Assembly: GCA_902492455.1 (NCBI GenBank)
Contig: CABULH010000006.1
Span: forward strand, 1 to 64,000
Direction of reading: 5' to 3'
DNA from: an uncultured Oscillospiraceae bacterium
Lineage (GTDB): Bacteria; Bacillota; Clostridia; Oscillospirales; Acutalibacteraceae
DNA length: 64,000 nucleotides
Part shown: piece by piece, positions 34,985 through 45,167 of the stretch
Position numbering within the stretch: position 1 is the first letter of the stretch
How the letters are laid out: each line of letters opens with the position of its first letter
Notes under the pieces: model-generated
The model's database searches: none
The model's input: the letters and a program-made list of their open reading frames with translations, nothing else
What the model was told of the DNA's origin: nothing
Program-made: the position numbers and the translations under genes

Positions 34985-37900
34985 TCAGCATTGATTATTT
35001 ACCACCAGCGGATTTTCCAAGTCCATGGTAAAGGCGATGTCGTTGTAATACAGAACAATCTGCTTGGCCGTTGCTCCGATGCCCATGCCCCTCCTGGATG
35101 CTCCAGACTTTCCGCCGATATCCTGCGTATTATTCAGTGCGCTGGGGGTGTACTGATAAATCGTATCGTAGCCCTGATTGGGATAAGATTTACTGGGAAT
35201 CACCAGCTCCGCTCTGGCGAAGTGGCTTCCCGCACCGGAAAGCTGGGTTGTGGCCTTGGAAGGCGTATAGCTGCTGACCTGTCCGCAGGTGAAACCTGCT
35301 TTGTACCACACCGTGATCTCATAATCGGTGCAGACATTCACCACTTGCTCCACATTGCTCTTATCGTTATTGGTGTCGCCGTCGAAGGAGGTGCCGGCGG
35401 CGGGATTGGTCTCGGTGAACTTCACCGTCGGCTTATGCCAGCTGACGGTAAAAGCCGGGTGAGTCAGTTCAAAATCCGTTCCCGATACAAACTGTCTGCC
35501 GCCAACCGATACAGTCACCTGACAGCCGTACGAGCCGGCATACAGGAAATTCAACGCCCCATCCGCCTCATACACGGTTGTGCTTCCCGAAAGGGGTCGG
35601 CAGGCTGACGCCGGATTTTCCTCCTCAGGATTGGTGCCCAGCGCATTACAAATATATCCGTAATCCCCTGCGCTGGAAACATTCAGCAGATAGGCCAGCT
35701 GCACGTCAGTAACGCCGGGAACGGGCTGACCGGAATAGTCGGTGATGTTTACCTGCAGGCCGCTCACCGGATGGGGATCCATAAAGTAGCCCTGGAAATC
35801 CTGGCTCTCCACCCCGGTAACCGTCACCCGCAGCTCATTCACCACCCGGGCGGTGATTCTCCGACTTTCCACCTCCAGCACGGCAGGATTGTCCGCCTCG
35901 TGGAAGGCGCCGTCATAATACACGCCGGTAATCATCAGCTGCTTCATCGTCCAGGTTCCCTCCTGGCTGTCGCTTACGACCGGCAGGGCAAAAGTCCACT
36001 CGGTTACACTGACCCCGTTTTCAGTAATCGTGACGCCTGATACGCCATCCACCGTGTAGGCGACGCCGTCTCGCATCACAACAGCCTGCACCGCGCTGGC
36101 CGCCTCGGAGTGGGCGATACGAATCTTGAGAGCCGCATCCCGGTCGGGGGCGAACTGATAGCTTTCAGTCAAATTGTCATGATACGCTACCGGCGTGGGC
36201 GGAATGGCGGTGATGGCCGGAGCGGCGGTGGTCGAGCTGATGATATTCTCGCCAATGGTTAAAGTAGAGAAGTTATAGATACCCGGCCGGCTCACCAGGA
36301 ATGCCCCGGTGTATCTCCGGGAGGTCTCATCCCACGTCATCTCGCTGAACAGGGAGAGAAGGCTGGAACTCTTATGCGCATAGTTGAGCCGGACGTTTTC
36401 CAGGCCGGGCAGTTCGTTGCCCTTGTTGTCCATAATCACAGCGGTCGCCGTCAGGGTTTTGGTTTCTCCTTCTTCAAAATCAAAATCGGTTTCCGGAGAA
36501 ATCCATATCCGTGTGGTCATGCCCAGATAAACGGTGATGGTTTTCTGCAGGTTTTCAGGAATATCGTAAAACAGCCCGTCGATGCGCAGTTGTCCGAGCA
36601 CGTAGGTGCCGCTGGTGGTAAAGTTAGCCGTACCGGACCAAGCAGCGGTTCCCTGGGTGAAGGAAACAAAAATCTGCTGGTTGTATTCGTTGACGAAAAC
36701 GCCTTCCACCTTGGCGGGAAGATTCTTGGTACTGCCGAATTCCAGCGTCAGAGGAGCCTTGGTGGAAACCCCTGCCGTCATCACGGCGGCCTGGCCGCTG
36801 CTGTCGCAGATATCGCAGGTCAGGCGTGAAATCCCAAAACCATCCACCTTTACCGTAACCGGTTCCGACAAAGCATATTCCACTCCGTCCAGCTCGACAC
36901 TGCGCAGAATATAGGTACCCGGAGCGGGAAAGTGCATCTGCGCCGTCCATCGGCCGTTGCCCTCGTCCGCAAAGGGGATAGAGGGCTGCCGGGTACCCTG
37001 CGTGTCGTTAACCGCCCGCAGGAAGCTGCCGGTAACTGCGGCAGGGTCCGCTCCCTCCACCAGCAGGGTGATCTTCGTGGTCAGATCCGTATCGGTTTCA
37101 AAATCAAAGCTGGTTTTATCAGCTGAAGCGGAGACTTTCAGCTCCGCGCCGGAAAGCGCTTCATCCCGGACGGCCTCCAGCTGGGCGGAGCTGCCGAACT
37201 GAATATTCAGCTGTCCCTGAAGGTCCGCGGCCGCCATGGCCTGTTCATTGGTAAGCACGGTGCCGTCCATATATACGATGGCGGTGATGCGCTGCGCCTT
37301 GTTCTGCTGCAGCTTGGCGATGGTATAAATTGTCTCCCCGTTTTCACCAGTCACCGATGTGCCGCTGCTGAGCTTCAGAGGCACGGTGACCCGGCCGTTT
37401 TCCGCAAAATGATGGGCGGTATCCATGCTCGCGGTGGCCAGCAGATTCCCTTCGCTGTCCACAAAGGCCACCCGCATTCCTTTCAGCAGCTCCAGACTCT
37501 GGGCCTGATTTTCCGGCTCCACATAGAACACATAGCAGCTGCCGCTGCCCTGGGTGACGCTGTTTTCGGATAGATATTCATTCTCCCACACCCGGTTACT
37601 GCCTTGATAACCTACTACCACTTCTTCATACAGTGGGTTGCCGTTCTCATCTTTAAGCGTCTCTCCACTTTCATCCAGCAGGGGACGCTGCTCGATAACC
37701 GCGTCGCCCTCCAGGGTCAGAAAGCTGTCCGGCGAGTTGGTGCGCACCCACAGATCAATGGCCATACCATAGGTATCCTCCGCCACAGCGTCGCCGCCCA
37801 CGAAGCCGTCGTCATACTCTTGGATTTTGTCATAATCCGTTTTCATGGTAAAGGGAGCTGCCGCATCGGTTTGCACATCGGCGGTAACGGTAGTGGAAAA

Positions 37901-39127
37901 AATATAAGTGACCTTTACCGACAGTCCTTTGACGTTCATATGTACATCCAGGCGCTTCTCCATGTTCCACAGCGCTCCCCTGGTGATCACTGCCTGATGG
38001 GTTCCTCCTCCCATCAGTTCGGAGAGATGGCCGGAAACTTCCGAAACCTTGATGCCGTCTATGGTGCAGCTGTTAATATCCACCACAAAATTGACGATGC
38101 TTTGAATGTTGGACCACCGCACCTCGGCGTTGTTGTCCCGCACCGCCACATAATAATTATACAGTGATTCCAGATGCCGCTTCAGCGCGGCGCGGTCGGT
38201 TTTATACTGCGCCAAGCTTTCCAGAGAAACGCCGTTGGCCGCCAGTGCCGCGGCGCCGGCGCTGCACAGGCTGTCCACCGTGTAAGGGGTATAATTCCCC
38301 GCGCCGAACTTGATCATCTGCTGCATATCCGCCATCTGAGCCAGGGCTTCGCCGGCGGTTTCCATACAATCGGAAAAATCGCTGAGCATGTGGTACAGCG
38401 CTTCAATATATTCAGAACAAACCGGATCCTGCCCGCTGTTCAACTTGGCGGTTAAAAATACCCCCATCAATCCGCTGATGGACGACATGTAGGACTGATT
38501 GGAAGTCAGGGCGGTATACTGCCCGCGAGCCTCCTCCATGGTACTCTCCGCCGCCATCCCCATCTCCCAGAAGGTGGTATCGCCGCTGATATCCTCATAG
38601 GTGACGGAGGAAATAGCCCGCACGCCGTATTGGGTTTCCGGCCATACGCGGAAACGGCCGCTTGCAGGATCATAGCTGGAATAGGAGAATTTGTTGTCCA
38701 GCACGGTGATCCTGCCGTCCTCTCCATAGCTGGCGCGGTACAGAGGATTGGTAAGCAGCCCGCTGCGGTTGAGGGAGGCCGGCCGGAGAATCAGATTCTG
38801 CAGGCCGTAATCCTCATGAGACAAATTTACCAGGTTGCCCCAGGTAACGTTGCGTTCCAGCATATCCTTCCCGCTGTCTCCCACCGCCGAAACCTCCGGT
38901 TCCAGCCCGTCTATGTCGGACAGGGCGATCTCCAGGCTGCCGTTGGCAGCGACTGTGGTGGAGATCCCTTTCACCTCCGGGCTTTGAGACAGGGTAACCC
39001 ATGCGAAGGTGGCGGACGTCATCATCACCGCCGACAGGGCGAACATACTAATGACCGCTATCACCTTGTTTCGCATTTTCGGCAGTCTCGCCTGATAAAT
39101 CTGGATCCTTTTGGCTGTTTCCGTCAT
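34985..39127 (-). CDS. Giant secreted fibre-like protein with TasA/camelysin-like N-terminus and Ig-like repeats
   Basis: A 1380-residue protein from the ATG at 39127 (AGGAGG nine bases before); a longer frame from 39205 overlaps the upstream gene. An N-terminal hydrophobic segment leads into SATFAWVTLSQSPEVKGIST, the signature shared with several proteins of this operon. The first ~350 residues align with the 653-residue protein at 50748-52709 (matching blocks TTVAANGSLEIALS, WGNLVNL, YGVRAISS), so the two are paralogues. From about residue 690 come four Ig-like units marked by GTYILRSVELDGVEY, GTYVLGQLRIDGLFY and GIYNFSTLTIGENI. There is no sorting signal or C-terminal membrane helix. It is probably a large extracellular matrix or fibre component handled by the SipW-type peptidases. 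Confidence 0.75.
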   Translation of the reverse strand: MTETAKRIQIYQARLPKMRNKVIAVISMFALSAVMMTSATFAWVTLSQSPEVKGISTTVAANGSLEIALSDIDGLEPEVSAVGDSGKDMLERNVTWGNLVNLSHEDYGLQNLILRPASLNRSGLLTNPLYRASYGEDGRITVLDNKFSYSSYDPASGRFRVWPETQYGVRAISSVTYEDISGDTTFWEMGMAAESTMEEARGQYTALTSNQSYMSSISGLMGVFLTAKLNSGQDPVCSEYIEALYHMLSDFSDCMETAGEALAQMADMQQMIKFGAGNYTPYTVDSLCSAGAAALAANGVSLESLAQYKTDRAALKRHLESLYNYYVAVRDNNAEVRWSNIQSIVNFVVDINSCTIDGIKVSEVSGHLSELMGGGTHQAVITRGALWNMEKRLDVHMNVKGLSVKVTYIFSTTVTADVQTDAAAPFTMKTDYDKIQEYDDGFVGGDAVAEDTYGMAIDLWVRTNSPDSFLTLEGDAVIEQRPLLDESGETLKDENGNPLYEEVVVGYQGSNRVWENEYLSENSVTQGSGSCYVFYVEPENQAQSLELLKGMRVAFVDSEGNLLATASMDTAHHFAENGRVTVPLKLSSGTSVTGENGETIYTIAKLQQNKAQRITAIVYMDGTVLTNEQAMAAADLQGQLNIQFGSSAQLEAVRDEALSGAELKVSASADKTSFDFETDTDLTTKITLLVEGADPAAVTGSFLRAVNDTQGTRQPSIPFADEGNGRWTAQMHFPAPGTYILRSVELDGVEYALSEPVTVKVDGFGISRLTCDICDSSGQAAVMTAGVSTKAPLTLEFGSTKNLPAKVEGVFVNEYNQQIFVSFTQGTAAWSGTANFTTSGTYVLGQLRIDGLFYDIPENLQKTITVYLGMTTRIWISPETDFDFEEGETKTLTATAVIMDNKGNELPGLENVRLNYAHKSSSLLSLFSEMTWDETSRRYTGAFLVSRPGIYNFSTLTIGENIISSTTAAPAITAIPPTPVAYHDNLTESYQFAPDRDAALKIRIAHSEAASAVQAVVMRDGVAYTVDGVSGVTITENGVSVTEWTFALPVVSDSQEGTWTMKQLMITGVYYDGAFHEADNPAVLEVESRRITARVVNELRVTVTGVESQDFQGYFMDPHPVSGLQVNITDYSGQPVPGVTDVQLAYLLNVSSAGDYGYICNALGTNPEEENPASACRPLSGSTTVYEADGALNFLYAGSYGCQVTVSVGGRQFVSGTDFELTHPAFTVSWHKPTVKFTETNPAAGTSFDGDTNNDKSNVEQVVNVCTDYEITVWYKAGFTCGQVSSYTPSKATTQLSGAGSHFARAELVIPSKSYPNQGYDTIYQYTPSALNNTQDIGGKSGASRRGMGIGATAKQIVLYYNDIAFTMDLENPLVVNNQC

Positions 39128-39201
39128 ATGTAAACGCCTCCTGTAATTGGCTGCTGACTCCTGATCGTTCAAACCGCTTTCCGGCAGCTTTTCGCAGACC
39201 T

Positions 39202-40404
39202 TCAATGGTAATGGATAAAGAAAACCACGGTATCCTCCGCCAGGGGAATCCCGGCGAACATCCGGGCGGCGGTCAGCCGGTAACTCCCCGCCGGGGCGCT
39301 GCCGCTGGCGTTGGCTATGCAGAGGCGCCCTGTAGGCTCCCGGCTGTATGTAAGGGTTAATCCCGCTTCCGCCGATGAGACGGATCGGTACCCTTCCTCC
39401 GTCAGCCGTTCCAGCGTCAGCTGCAGGGAATCCGGTTCTCCCGTCACCCTCAGATGCAACTCTCCTTGACCGGTGAGGACCGGCGGATCATCGTCCGGCA
39501 CTATCTCCAGCGGAGATTGGGCGGGATGCAGAGCGATGGAAACCGCCTGCCCTTCTACCGCCTGTCCACCGCTCCAGGCTATCGCCCGCAGTTCCGCAAA
39601 TCCTTTTTCCCAAGAAACAGCGGCCCATGAAAAATCCAGCAGCACCGTCAGGCTGTTGATAGCAGCGCTGGGTAGCCGAATTTCTCCTCCCTCTGCCAAA
39701 ACCGTGCAGTTTTCGCCGTCTATAGAATACCGGGTGAAAGCCGGGAAACCGCCGCCATTCCATTGCAGGGTGATCGCCTCCCCGCCGGAGGGTGGGGATA
39801 GAAGGAGGCCAAGTGGAGTCCGCGGGGCTGCATGACCGGTGTGTTCCACAATGAGGGTTTCCGCCGCCATTGTGACCTCTTCTTTCTCCTCTTTCCAATC
39901 CAGCGGCAGCAGATTGACGAAAAAATCAGCGGACATCTCCATGCCTCCGGCGTTCGTACGCCACGCCACACGGACGGTCGCCGTCGTCGGCTGTGTCAGC
40001 TGTCGTGCCGCATCAGTGGGAAGGAGAATCAGTTCCACTGTTCGGGACTCCCCGGCGGTCATTTCCAAACTCTGCAGGCTGAGCCGCGCTTCCAGATAAC
40101 GGGGCTGGCTGCTTTCACAGGTGATGGGTCCAGACAGGACCCCATCGGCGGTAATTTCAATCGGAAGAATCTTCTGTTCCGGGCTGTCCGGTCGCCAATC
40201 CTCCAGCAAAACCGATTGTCCTCCCGCTGCCAGACAATTGCTGACCGCCTGCGGCGCAGCGGCCGCATACACTCCCTGCCAGCTCACTTCCCGGATATAT
40301 CGCGCCTGAGCCGGGGCGGCCGACAGGAATACCCCTGTCAAAAGGGCTGCTGCCGCTGTCAGCAGCAGCGGTTTGTATCTCCTGCCGGACCATCGCTGCG
40401 TCAT
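39202..40404 (-). CDS. Secreted protein of unknown function in the surface operon
   Basis: A 400-residue exported protein: basic start, hydrophobic core (LLLTAAAALLTGVFLSA) and a cleavage site near APAQA. The mature part is beta-rich. One segment (residues ~95-170: ARLSLQSLEMTAGESRTVEL...VRVAWRTNAGGMEMSADFF) resembles the camelysin/TasA-like pattern, in which a conserved upper strand pair ends in residues on protein stability and export. Two more beta domains follow. No anchor is visible. It lies between the giant protein and a smaller membrane protein of similar style. Confidence 0.6.
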   Translation of the reverse strand: MTQRWSGRRYKPLLLTAAAALLTGVFLSAAPAQARYIREVSWQGVYAAAAPQAVSNCLAAGGQSVLLEDWRPDSPEQKILPIEITADGVLSGPITCESSQPRYLEARLSLQSLEMTAGESRTVELILLPTDAARQLTQPTTATVRVAWRTNAGGMEMSADFFVNLLPLDWKEEKEEVTMAAETLIVEHTGHAAPRTPLGLLLSPPSGGEAITLQWNGGGFPAFTRYSIDGENCTVLAEGGEIRLPSAAINSLTVLLDFSWAAVSWEKGFAELRAIAWSGGQAVEGQAVSIALHPAQSPLEIVPDDDPPVLTGQGELHLRVTGEPDSLQLTLERLTEEGYRSVSSAEAGLTLTYSREPTGRLCIANASGSAPAGSYRLTAARMFAGIPLAEDTVVFFIHYH

Positions 40405-40446
40405 ACGGCAGCCCTCCTTTCCTTGAAATCCTCTAGTTCCGGCAGT

Positions 40447-41070
40447 TCAGCCGCCGTCCGCGACCACCCGCAGTTCCAGCAGACTAGGGTCCGCCTCTCC
40501 GACGATATGAAGCCGGGCATTCAGCAGCGACAGTCGTCCGCCTGGAAGCTCCCAACGAATCTCTTTGCCCCTGTCGTCGCAAAACCGATAGATCCATCCC
40601 GGACCGACAGATTGGTAAAGGACCGAATCCTCCGGAATCGCAGTGAACAAGGCAGTGTAAACCACCGGATGACCGGTAGTGCTGTCGGTGGTCAGCGTCA
40701 CTTGAAACCGGTCGGGATCGGTAATTCCCAGCGTGCCCGTCAGCTGAATGCGCAGACTCAGGTTTTCCTCGGCGTAATCCTTCCCGCTGGTGCCGTTGCT
40801 CACACAAAACGCCAGTTCCGCTCCGTCACCAGCGGCCAGCCAGGTTTTGGGCAGTTCGCTCCAGCTGCCTGCCGCACCGTCGGTCGCCTGGGTTTCTCCC
40901 CACAGCCGTAAGGACTCCGGCTCCCGGGACTGAAACAGAATTCCTGCCGTCTGCTCGGTGCGGTATCGCCCCCAAGCGGCGCCCGCTCCCCATAGTACCG
41001 CTGTCAGCAGGCAGAGAAGGGCAGCGCAAAAACCGCACCACCGCCATATGCGGCCTCGATTTTGACCCAT
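40447..41070 (-). CDS. Small exported or membrane-anchored beta-rich protein
   Basis: A 207-residue protein; I chose the ATG at 41070, which follows GGGAGGGAGA, over in-frame ATGs inside the upstream gene. After an N-terminal helix (WCGFCAALLCLLTAVLWGAG) the sequence reads AAWGRYRTEQTAGILF, which looks like the AxA...Y region of SipW-type substrates. The mature part is a single beta sandwich (GDGAELAFCVSNGTSGKDYA, SLRIQLTGTLGITDPDRFQV), similar in size to camelysin or TasA. It may be a minor subunit. It is conserved in style with the 356-residue protein at 52858-53928. Confidence 0.6.
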   Translation of the reverse strand: MGQNRGRIWRWCGFCAALLCLLTAVLWGAGAAWGRYRTEQTAGILFQSREPESLRLWGETQATDGAAGSWSELPKTWLAAGDGAELAFCVSNGTSGKDYAEENLSLRIQLTGTLGITDPDRFQVTLTTDSTTGHPVVYTALFTAIPEDSVLYQSVGPGWIYRFCDDRGKEIRWELPGGRLSLLNARLHIVGEADPSLLELRVVADGG

Positions 41071-41101
41071 GCCTTCTCTCCCTCCCATCGTTTGGGCTCC
41101 T

Positions 41102-43042
41102 TTATTCGGCGGTCGATACCGCATACGTCCCGTCGGCCTGCCGCTGGCAGCGATAGCCGCCGGCCTGAGGCAGGAAGGCGGTTACATCGCCGCTGTATAC
41201 GCCGCCGGTAACAGCAATCACGGCATGGCCCGCATCGGTCTGATACTGACGCACCGCCTGCCCGCCATCGGCGGCCCCCACGGTGCTGGAACCGGTGATC
41301 TCCACTGCGATTGGCCATCCGTAATTGGTTTCCACATACACGCCGTCGCCGGTATCCGTCCAGCCGCCGGCGCTGAAGCCGGGTTCGGCTCCTTTACCGG
41401 TTCCGGTCACAGCGCTGTCCTCGATGCGCATCGTACCGCCCTTGACAGCAATGCCGGTGTACCCGGTAATTTCACAGTTCTGAATCACCATCCGGCTGTC
41501 TTTTTGGGGCTGATAAATGCCTGCCCAATATCCTTCCACCCGGCTGTTGAGCAGCTGGATATCCGTTCCCCAGGTGCCGCTTCCGGTGACTGCGCCGTCC
41601 CCGATGATGCCCACATAGCTTTTGCTGATAACGGTGCTGTTCTCCACGATCAGTTGGGTCAGCTGCTGGGAAGCCGCACCGTTGCCCCGCACCAGGACAG
41701 CTGATTGCTCCGCTTCCAGGCGACATCGGGATACCCGTACCTTGGAATCCCGTCCCTTCCCCGCCTGATCCTGCACCACTACCGCGTAGCTGACGCCGGT
41801 GACCGTCATCCGGCTCAAGTTCACCTCTCCGCCCACCGTCTGCACGCCGAAACCCTGACCCGTTGTCCCGGACAGGGTGCCGTTCATCAGAGTAAGGGAA
41901 CCTCCCTCCACTGAAAACACCGCATCGGCGGCGGACTGCAGGGTGTGCTGATTCAGATCCAGCAGCACCTCCCGTCCCTCGGTCACAGCGATACTCCCGC
42001 TCACGGCCAGATCCCGGGTCAACCGTACCTGCCCACAGCTGTTGTCGGCCAGAGCCTGCATCAGCTCTTCAGCGCTTTCCACCGCTACCGTGTTCAGCTG
42101 ACGCTGCTGCCCGGTGACATGCAGCGTAGCTTTAAATTGTTGGAGCGGCTCCCCTGCTGCAGCGGCTTCGCCCAGGTTTGTGTCATAAAGGCTGGCGTAT
42201 TCAATCTCTCCGCGGCTGCAAAGATATACCCATACGCCGTGACCGGTATCATCCACTTCCACCGGATAATACCCGCCGGACGCATTATCCGTCCGGATGG
42301 CCGCCGCATACCCGTCCTCTTGCGAAAGCTGCTCCAGGAAAACCGGCACCGTGGTGCTGCCATCCACCGTCAGCAGGCTGCCCTTCTCGTCAAAGGTGGC
42401 GGCATCATAATCGTATACCACCGGGCGCAGATATTCTTCCACCGCCGCGGTTCCATTGGATACGGTGCCCAGGAGGTAATAACCCACCACATCGTAAACC
42501 CATTCCCATTTCAGTTGGGCGTCGTTGTGACTCGTCTGGGTTAGCGAAAGGGATCCGCCGCCCAATATGCTGTATGTATAGCCTCTGGTACCGGTCAAAT
42601 AAACCCGGTCCATCCTCTCTCCATTGGAGTCGGAGGCGGTATCTACATAGAAATACAGTCGTTTCTGCATCTCCTCGTCCATTTCCTTTTTGGAAACGCT
42701 CACCCCGGCCCAGACAATATCCTCGCTTTTGTTGGTAATTGCCAATTCAATGATGCCGCTGTCCCCCGGAGCCGCCTGAATCGGCCCGCCGGACACCTTC
42801 ACCTCTCCGTCCAGTCCCCAAGCCGCCGCCTCAAATACCAGGCCTGTTGTCTGCAGGACATTGCTGTACCAAGCCGTGGTGACGGCAAAAATCAATAATC
42901 CGGTCAGAATCACGGTCAGCAGAAGCAGCGCCGCCTGCTTGTACAGGCTTTTGCGGAGAGCCTGCAGGGGAGTGGCCGCTCGGCCGTCTGCAGGGCGATT
43001 ATTCTTTTTTCTCTCCCATCTCACCCATTTCACCCTGCTCAC
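41102..43042 (-). CDS. Exported protein with TasA-like N-terminal domain and parallel beta-helix
   Basis: A 646-residue protein starting at GTG (GAGGAG ten bases before), with its first 44 bases inside the end of the signal-peptidase gene. Residues ~36-58 are a membrane segment, followed by TTAWYSNVLQTTGLVFEAA and a camelysin-like beta domain (GDSGIIELAITNKSEDIVWA). From about residue 330 there is a right-handed beta-helix with short repeats built on G-x-L-x-L-x-N/x-G (VEGGSLTLMNGTLSG, VGGEVNLSRMTVTG, VRVSRCRLEAEQSAV, DIQLLNSRVEGYWAG, RMVIQNCEITGYTG). Beta-helices of this kind bind or cleave polysaccharide or act as adhesins. No catalytic set is obvious. Confidence 0.72.
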   Translation of the reverse strand: MSRVKWVRWERKKNNRPADGRAATPLQALRKSLYKQAALLLLTVILTGLLIFAVTTAWYSNVLQTTGLVFEAAAWGLDGEVKVSGGPIQAAPGDSGIIELAITNKSEDIVWAGVSVSKKEMDEEMQKRLYFYVDTASDSNGERMDRVYLTGTRGYTYSILGGGSLSLTQTSHNDAQLKWEWVYDVVGYYLLGTVSNGTAAVEEYLRPVVYDYDAATFDEKGSLLTVDGSTTVPVFLEQLSQEDGYAAAIRTDNASGGYYPVEVDDTGHGVWVYLCSRGEIEYASLYDTNLGEAAAAGEPLQQFKATLHVTGQQRQLNTVAVESAEELMQALADNSCGQVRLTRDLAVSGSIAVTEGREVLLDLNQHTLQSAADAVFSVEGGSLTLMNGTLSGTTGQGFGVQTVGGEVNLSRMTVTGVSYAVVVQDQAGKGRDSKVRVSRCRLEAEQSAVLVRGNGAASQQLTQLIVENSTVISKSYVGIIGDGAVTGSGTWGTDIQLLNSRVEGYWAGIYQPQKDSRMVIQNCEITGYTGIAVKGGTMRIEDSAVTGTGKGAEPGFSAGGWTDTGDGVYVETNYGWPIAVEITGSSTVGAADGGQAVRQYQTDAGHAVIAVTGGVYSGDVTAFLPQAGGYRCQRQADGTYAVSTAE

Positions 43043-43751
43043 CTTGTTTCAGCTCCTCCATCAGCTCCGCCCGGAGACGGTCGCACAGCTCCTGATATTC
43101 CTCGGGGTTCAGCGGGGATTTCCCGTCCGCCTCTTCTTTTTCTGCCTCCCGGCCGGCGTCCGGTTCCTCCAGCTCCTGCCGTGCGTCACGCAGTTCCTGC
43201 CGGATGCTTTTGACGCAGTCCCGCAGGATGATGCCGGCGATCAGTAGAACCGGAAAAACGATGCAGGCCAGAAACCCGATTTTATTGCTCATCAGCGTCA
43301 CCATACCGGCCAGTAAATTTCCTTCTTTCGAGTGCCAGATCACCCTGCCGATGAGATTGCTCTCGGTTACATAACCGGCATCCTTCGTCAAATTGGCGTC
43401 GCCCTTGGTTTCCAGCAGCACCCGTCCGTCGCTCCCGGTCATCACCGCCGTCACCCGATGGGTGATGACCCTGCCCAGCATTCCCGCCTCCGTTGAGCGG
43501 AAACAGATGATATCCTCCTGCGCAATCTCTTCCACGTCCGTTTCAGCGGTGATGAGCAGCGCCCCCACCGGAATTTCCGGCTCCATGCTGCCGGTCACCA
43601 CCCGAAACAGGCTGTGCCCGGCCAATGAAACATATCCTTTGCTCAGCACCTGGGCGATCACCAGTATGCACAGCGCCGCCGTTATCCCCAGCAGCACAGA
43701 AACCAGAATCGTCCCTATCCTGCTTCTCTTTTTCTCTTCCCGCTTATCCAT
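42999..43751 (-). CDS. SipW-type signal peptidase I (first copy)
   Basis: A 250-residue membrane protein from the ATG at 43751, which overlaps the upstream stop. A membrane helix (ILVSVLLGITAALCILVI) precedes the catalytic block VVTGSMEPEIPVGALL (Ser55), then ITHRV (His98) and KGDAN (Asp118). The general base is His rather than Lys, as in SipW and other ER-type (S26B) peptidases. SipW releases TasA-type fibre subunits in Bacillus. A second helix and a 90-residue charged cytoplasmic tail follow; the tail is an unusual extension. Two such enzymes in one operon with many SipW-style substrates point to a dedicated export route. Confidence 0.88.
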   Translation of the reverse strand: MDKREEKKRSRIGTILVSVLLGITAALCILVIAQVLSKGYVSLAGHSLFRVVTGSMEPEIPVGALLITAETDVEEIAQEDIICFRSTEAGMLGRVITHRVTAVMTGSDGRVLLETKGDANLTKDAGYVTESNLIGRVIWHSKEGNLLAGMVTLMSNKIGFLACIVFPVLLIAGIILRDCVKSIRQELRDARQELEEPDAGREAEKEEADGKSPLNPEEYQELCDRLRAELMEELKQGEQGEMGEMGEKKE

Positions 43752-45153
43752 AAAGCCGTCCGTTACTCCCCGCCAATTGGATGTTGACCGCCAGACCAGA
43801 GGAAGCGGCATCCTTGACACAGTCTGCATCCTGCCCTTCCAGCCAGAAGAAAACCCGGATCCGCTGAGGTACGTTTTTCTGCAGGGTGGCGATCACCACA
43901 TCCTCCGTCGCTCCTGCCTCCGGCAGCGCGGACAAACTGTCGGCTCCGGCGGATCCTTCCGGGGAAAGCGCCTGGTAAAGGGCAGCGGTGCTTTTGAAAA
44001 AAGCCCCTGTATCCATGTATCCCGCATATTGGTTCTGCAGATAATCGGTATAGAAAGCCCTCTCCACCTCCGGCAAGGTTTTGCTGCCGAAGGGAATCCG
44101 GACTACCGCCGCTTGAAACGCCAGCTCCAGCAAGCTTTCCCCCGCCGCCGTCACAGCCCAACGACTGGTTTTCTGTACGGTGAGAAGCGCATCCACATCC
44201 GTCAGCGCCGCCTCCCCGTTTTGATAGCCGATGGGCCGGGTGCGCACATAGCCTCCTGTATCATATCCCTGGACGGAAAGACCGGCAGCGGTGTGAACAT
44301 ATCCGGCTTCCGCCGGATGAAGATCGCCGTTGGGCTCATATATGGTGAACCGGCCCGGTTGCGCATCCGCCTGCCTTTCCCCAGGCTCCGCATAGCGGCC
44401 CAGCAGGGAGTTGTAGCGGTCGGAATAACCCGCACTGGCCATATAGGATGTCATCGTCCGGTCGTCCGCCCGTTCCGAGTTGACCAGGAAGCCCACCCGG
44501 GCGGAAGCCATAGCCGATGCGTTGACGGCCTCCAGCGTGTACCGGTCGTCCTTTCCGTCGCCGTCCGCGTCCTCCTGGCCCGCCGGCATCCGTCCTATTA
44601 CAAAGCTGCCGCCGTCTCCAGAACCGGCGGATATCCGGATTCGGGTGCCCTCTGCCGGGGATACCACCCAAAAATCCAGATACGCATAGCTCCCTGTCCG
44701 TTCCTCCTGAGAAGAAGGCGCTGGATTGGCGCAGCGCAGCGTGTCATCCAGTTCAAACGCCCGGATTGGCTTGAGTTCCCCGCACAGCGCCCGACCGGCC
44801 AGCACCTCCGGATCCGCCGCTTCATAATAAGCGGGCAGATACCAGTGCACGCCGTCGGCGGTGGATACCGGAAGCAGTCCGTCCATTTCGCGGAGATAGC
44901 GGTATTCCTCCTGCTTCGCCGTCTGCAGCGTGCCGGAAAACACGCCTGGATAATGCACCCTCCCGTCTTTCGTCTCCCGGGTCAGATCGGGGGCCACCAG
45001 AATGGAGCCGCTGCCCCCGATGCTGACCTGAATCCCATCCACCACCGGATTACCGGATAAGGTGAGCCAGGCGTAGGAGGACATGACCGCCAGCGATACG
45101 GTCGCTGCCAGCAGCAGCGCCACGGCTATCAATTTAAAACAGGGTTTATTCAT
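43744..45153 (-). CDS. Secreted SipW-substrate-like fibre protein
   Basis: A 469-residue protein from the ATG at 45153 (an ATG at 45171 overlaps the upstream stop as ATGA and is an alternative). After a hydrophobic signal (LIAVALLLAATVSLAVMSS) it reads YAWLTLSGNPVVDGIQVSIG, the shared start of the fibre-like family. Near the C-terminus it has VFFWLEGQDADCVKDA followed by VNIQLAG. That WLEGxDxDC...IQ(L/F) block also occurs in the proteins at 49548 and 52858, and in altered form in the two largest fibre-like proteins. It sits directly before the first signal peptidase, its likely processing enzyme. Confidence 0.75.
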   Translation of the reverse strand: MNKPCFKLIAVALLLAATVSLAVMSSYAWLTLSGNPVVDGIQVSIGGSGSILVAPDLTRETKDGRVHYPGVFSGTLQTAKQEEYRYLREMDGLLPVSTADGVHWYLPAYYEAADPEVLAGRALCGELKPIRAFELDDTLRCANPAPSSQEERTGSYAYLDFWVVSPAEGTRIRISAGSGDGGSFVIGRMPAGQEDADGDGKDDRYTLEAVNASAMASARVGFLVNSERADDRTMTSYMASAGYSDRYNSLLGRYAEPGERQADAQPGRFTIYEPNGDLHPAEAGYVHTAAGLSVQGYDTGGYVRTRPIGYQNGEAALTDVDALLTVQKTSRWAVTAAGESLLELAFQAAVVRIPFGSKTLPEVERAFYTDYLQNQYAGYMDTGAFFKSTAALYQALSPEGSAGADSLSALPEAGATEDVVIATLQKNVPQRIRVFFWLEGQDADCVKDAASSGLAVNIQLAGSNGRLYG

Positions 45154-45167
45154 GTGGCAGATACCCC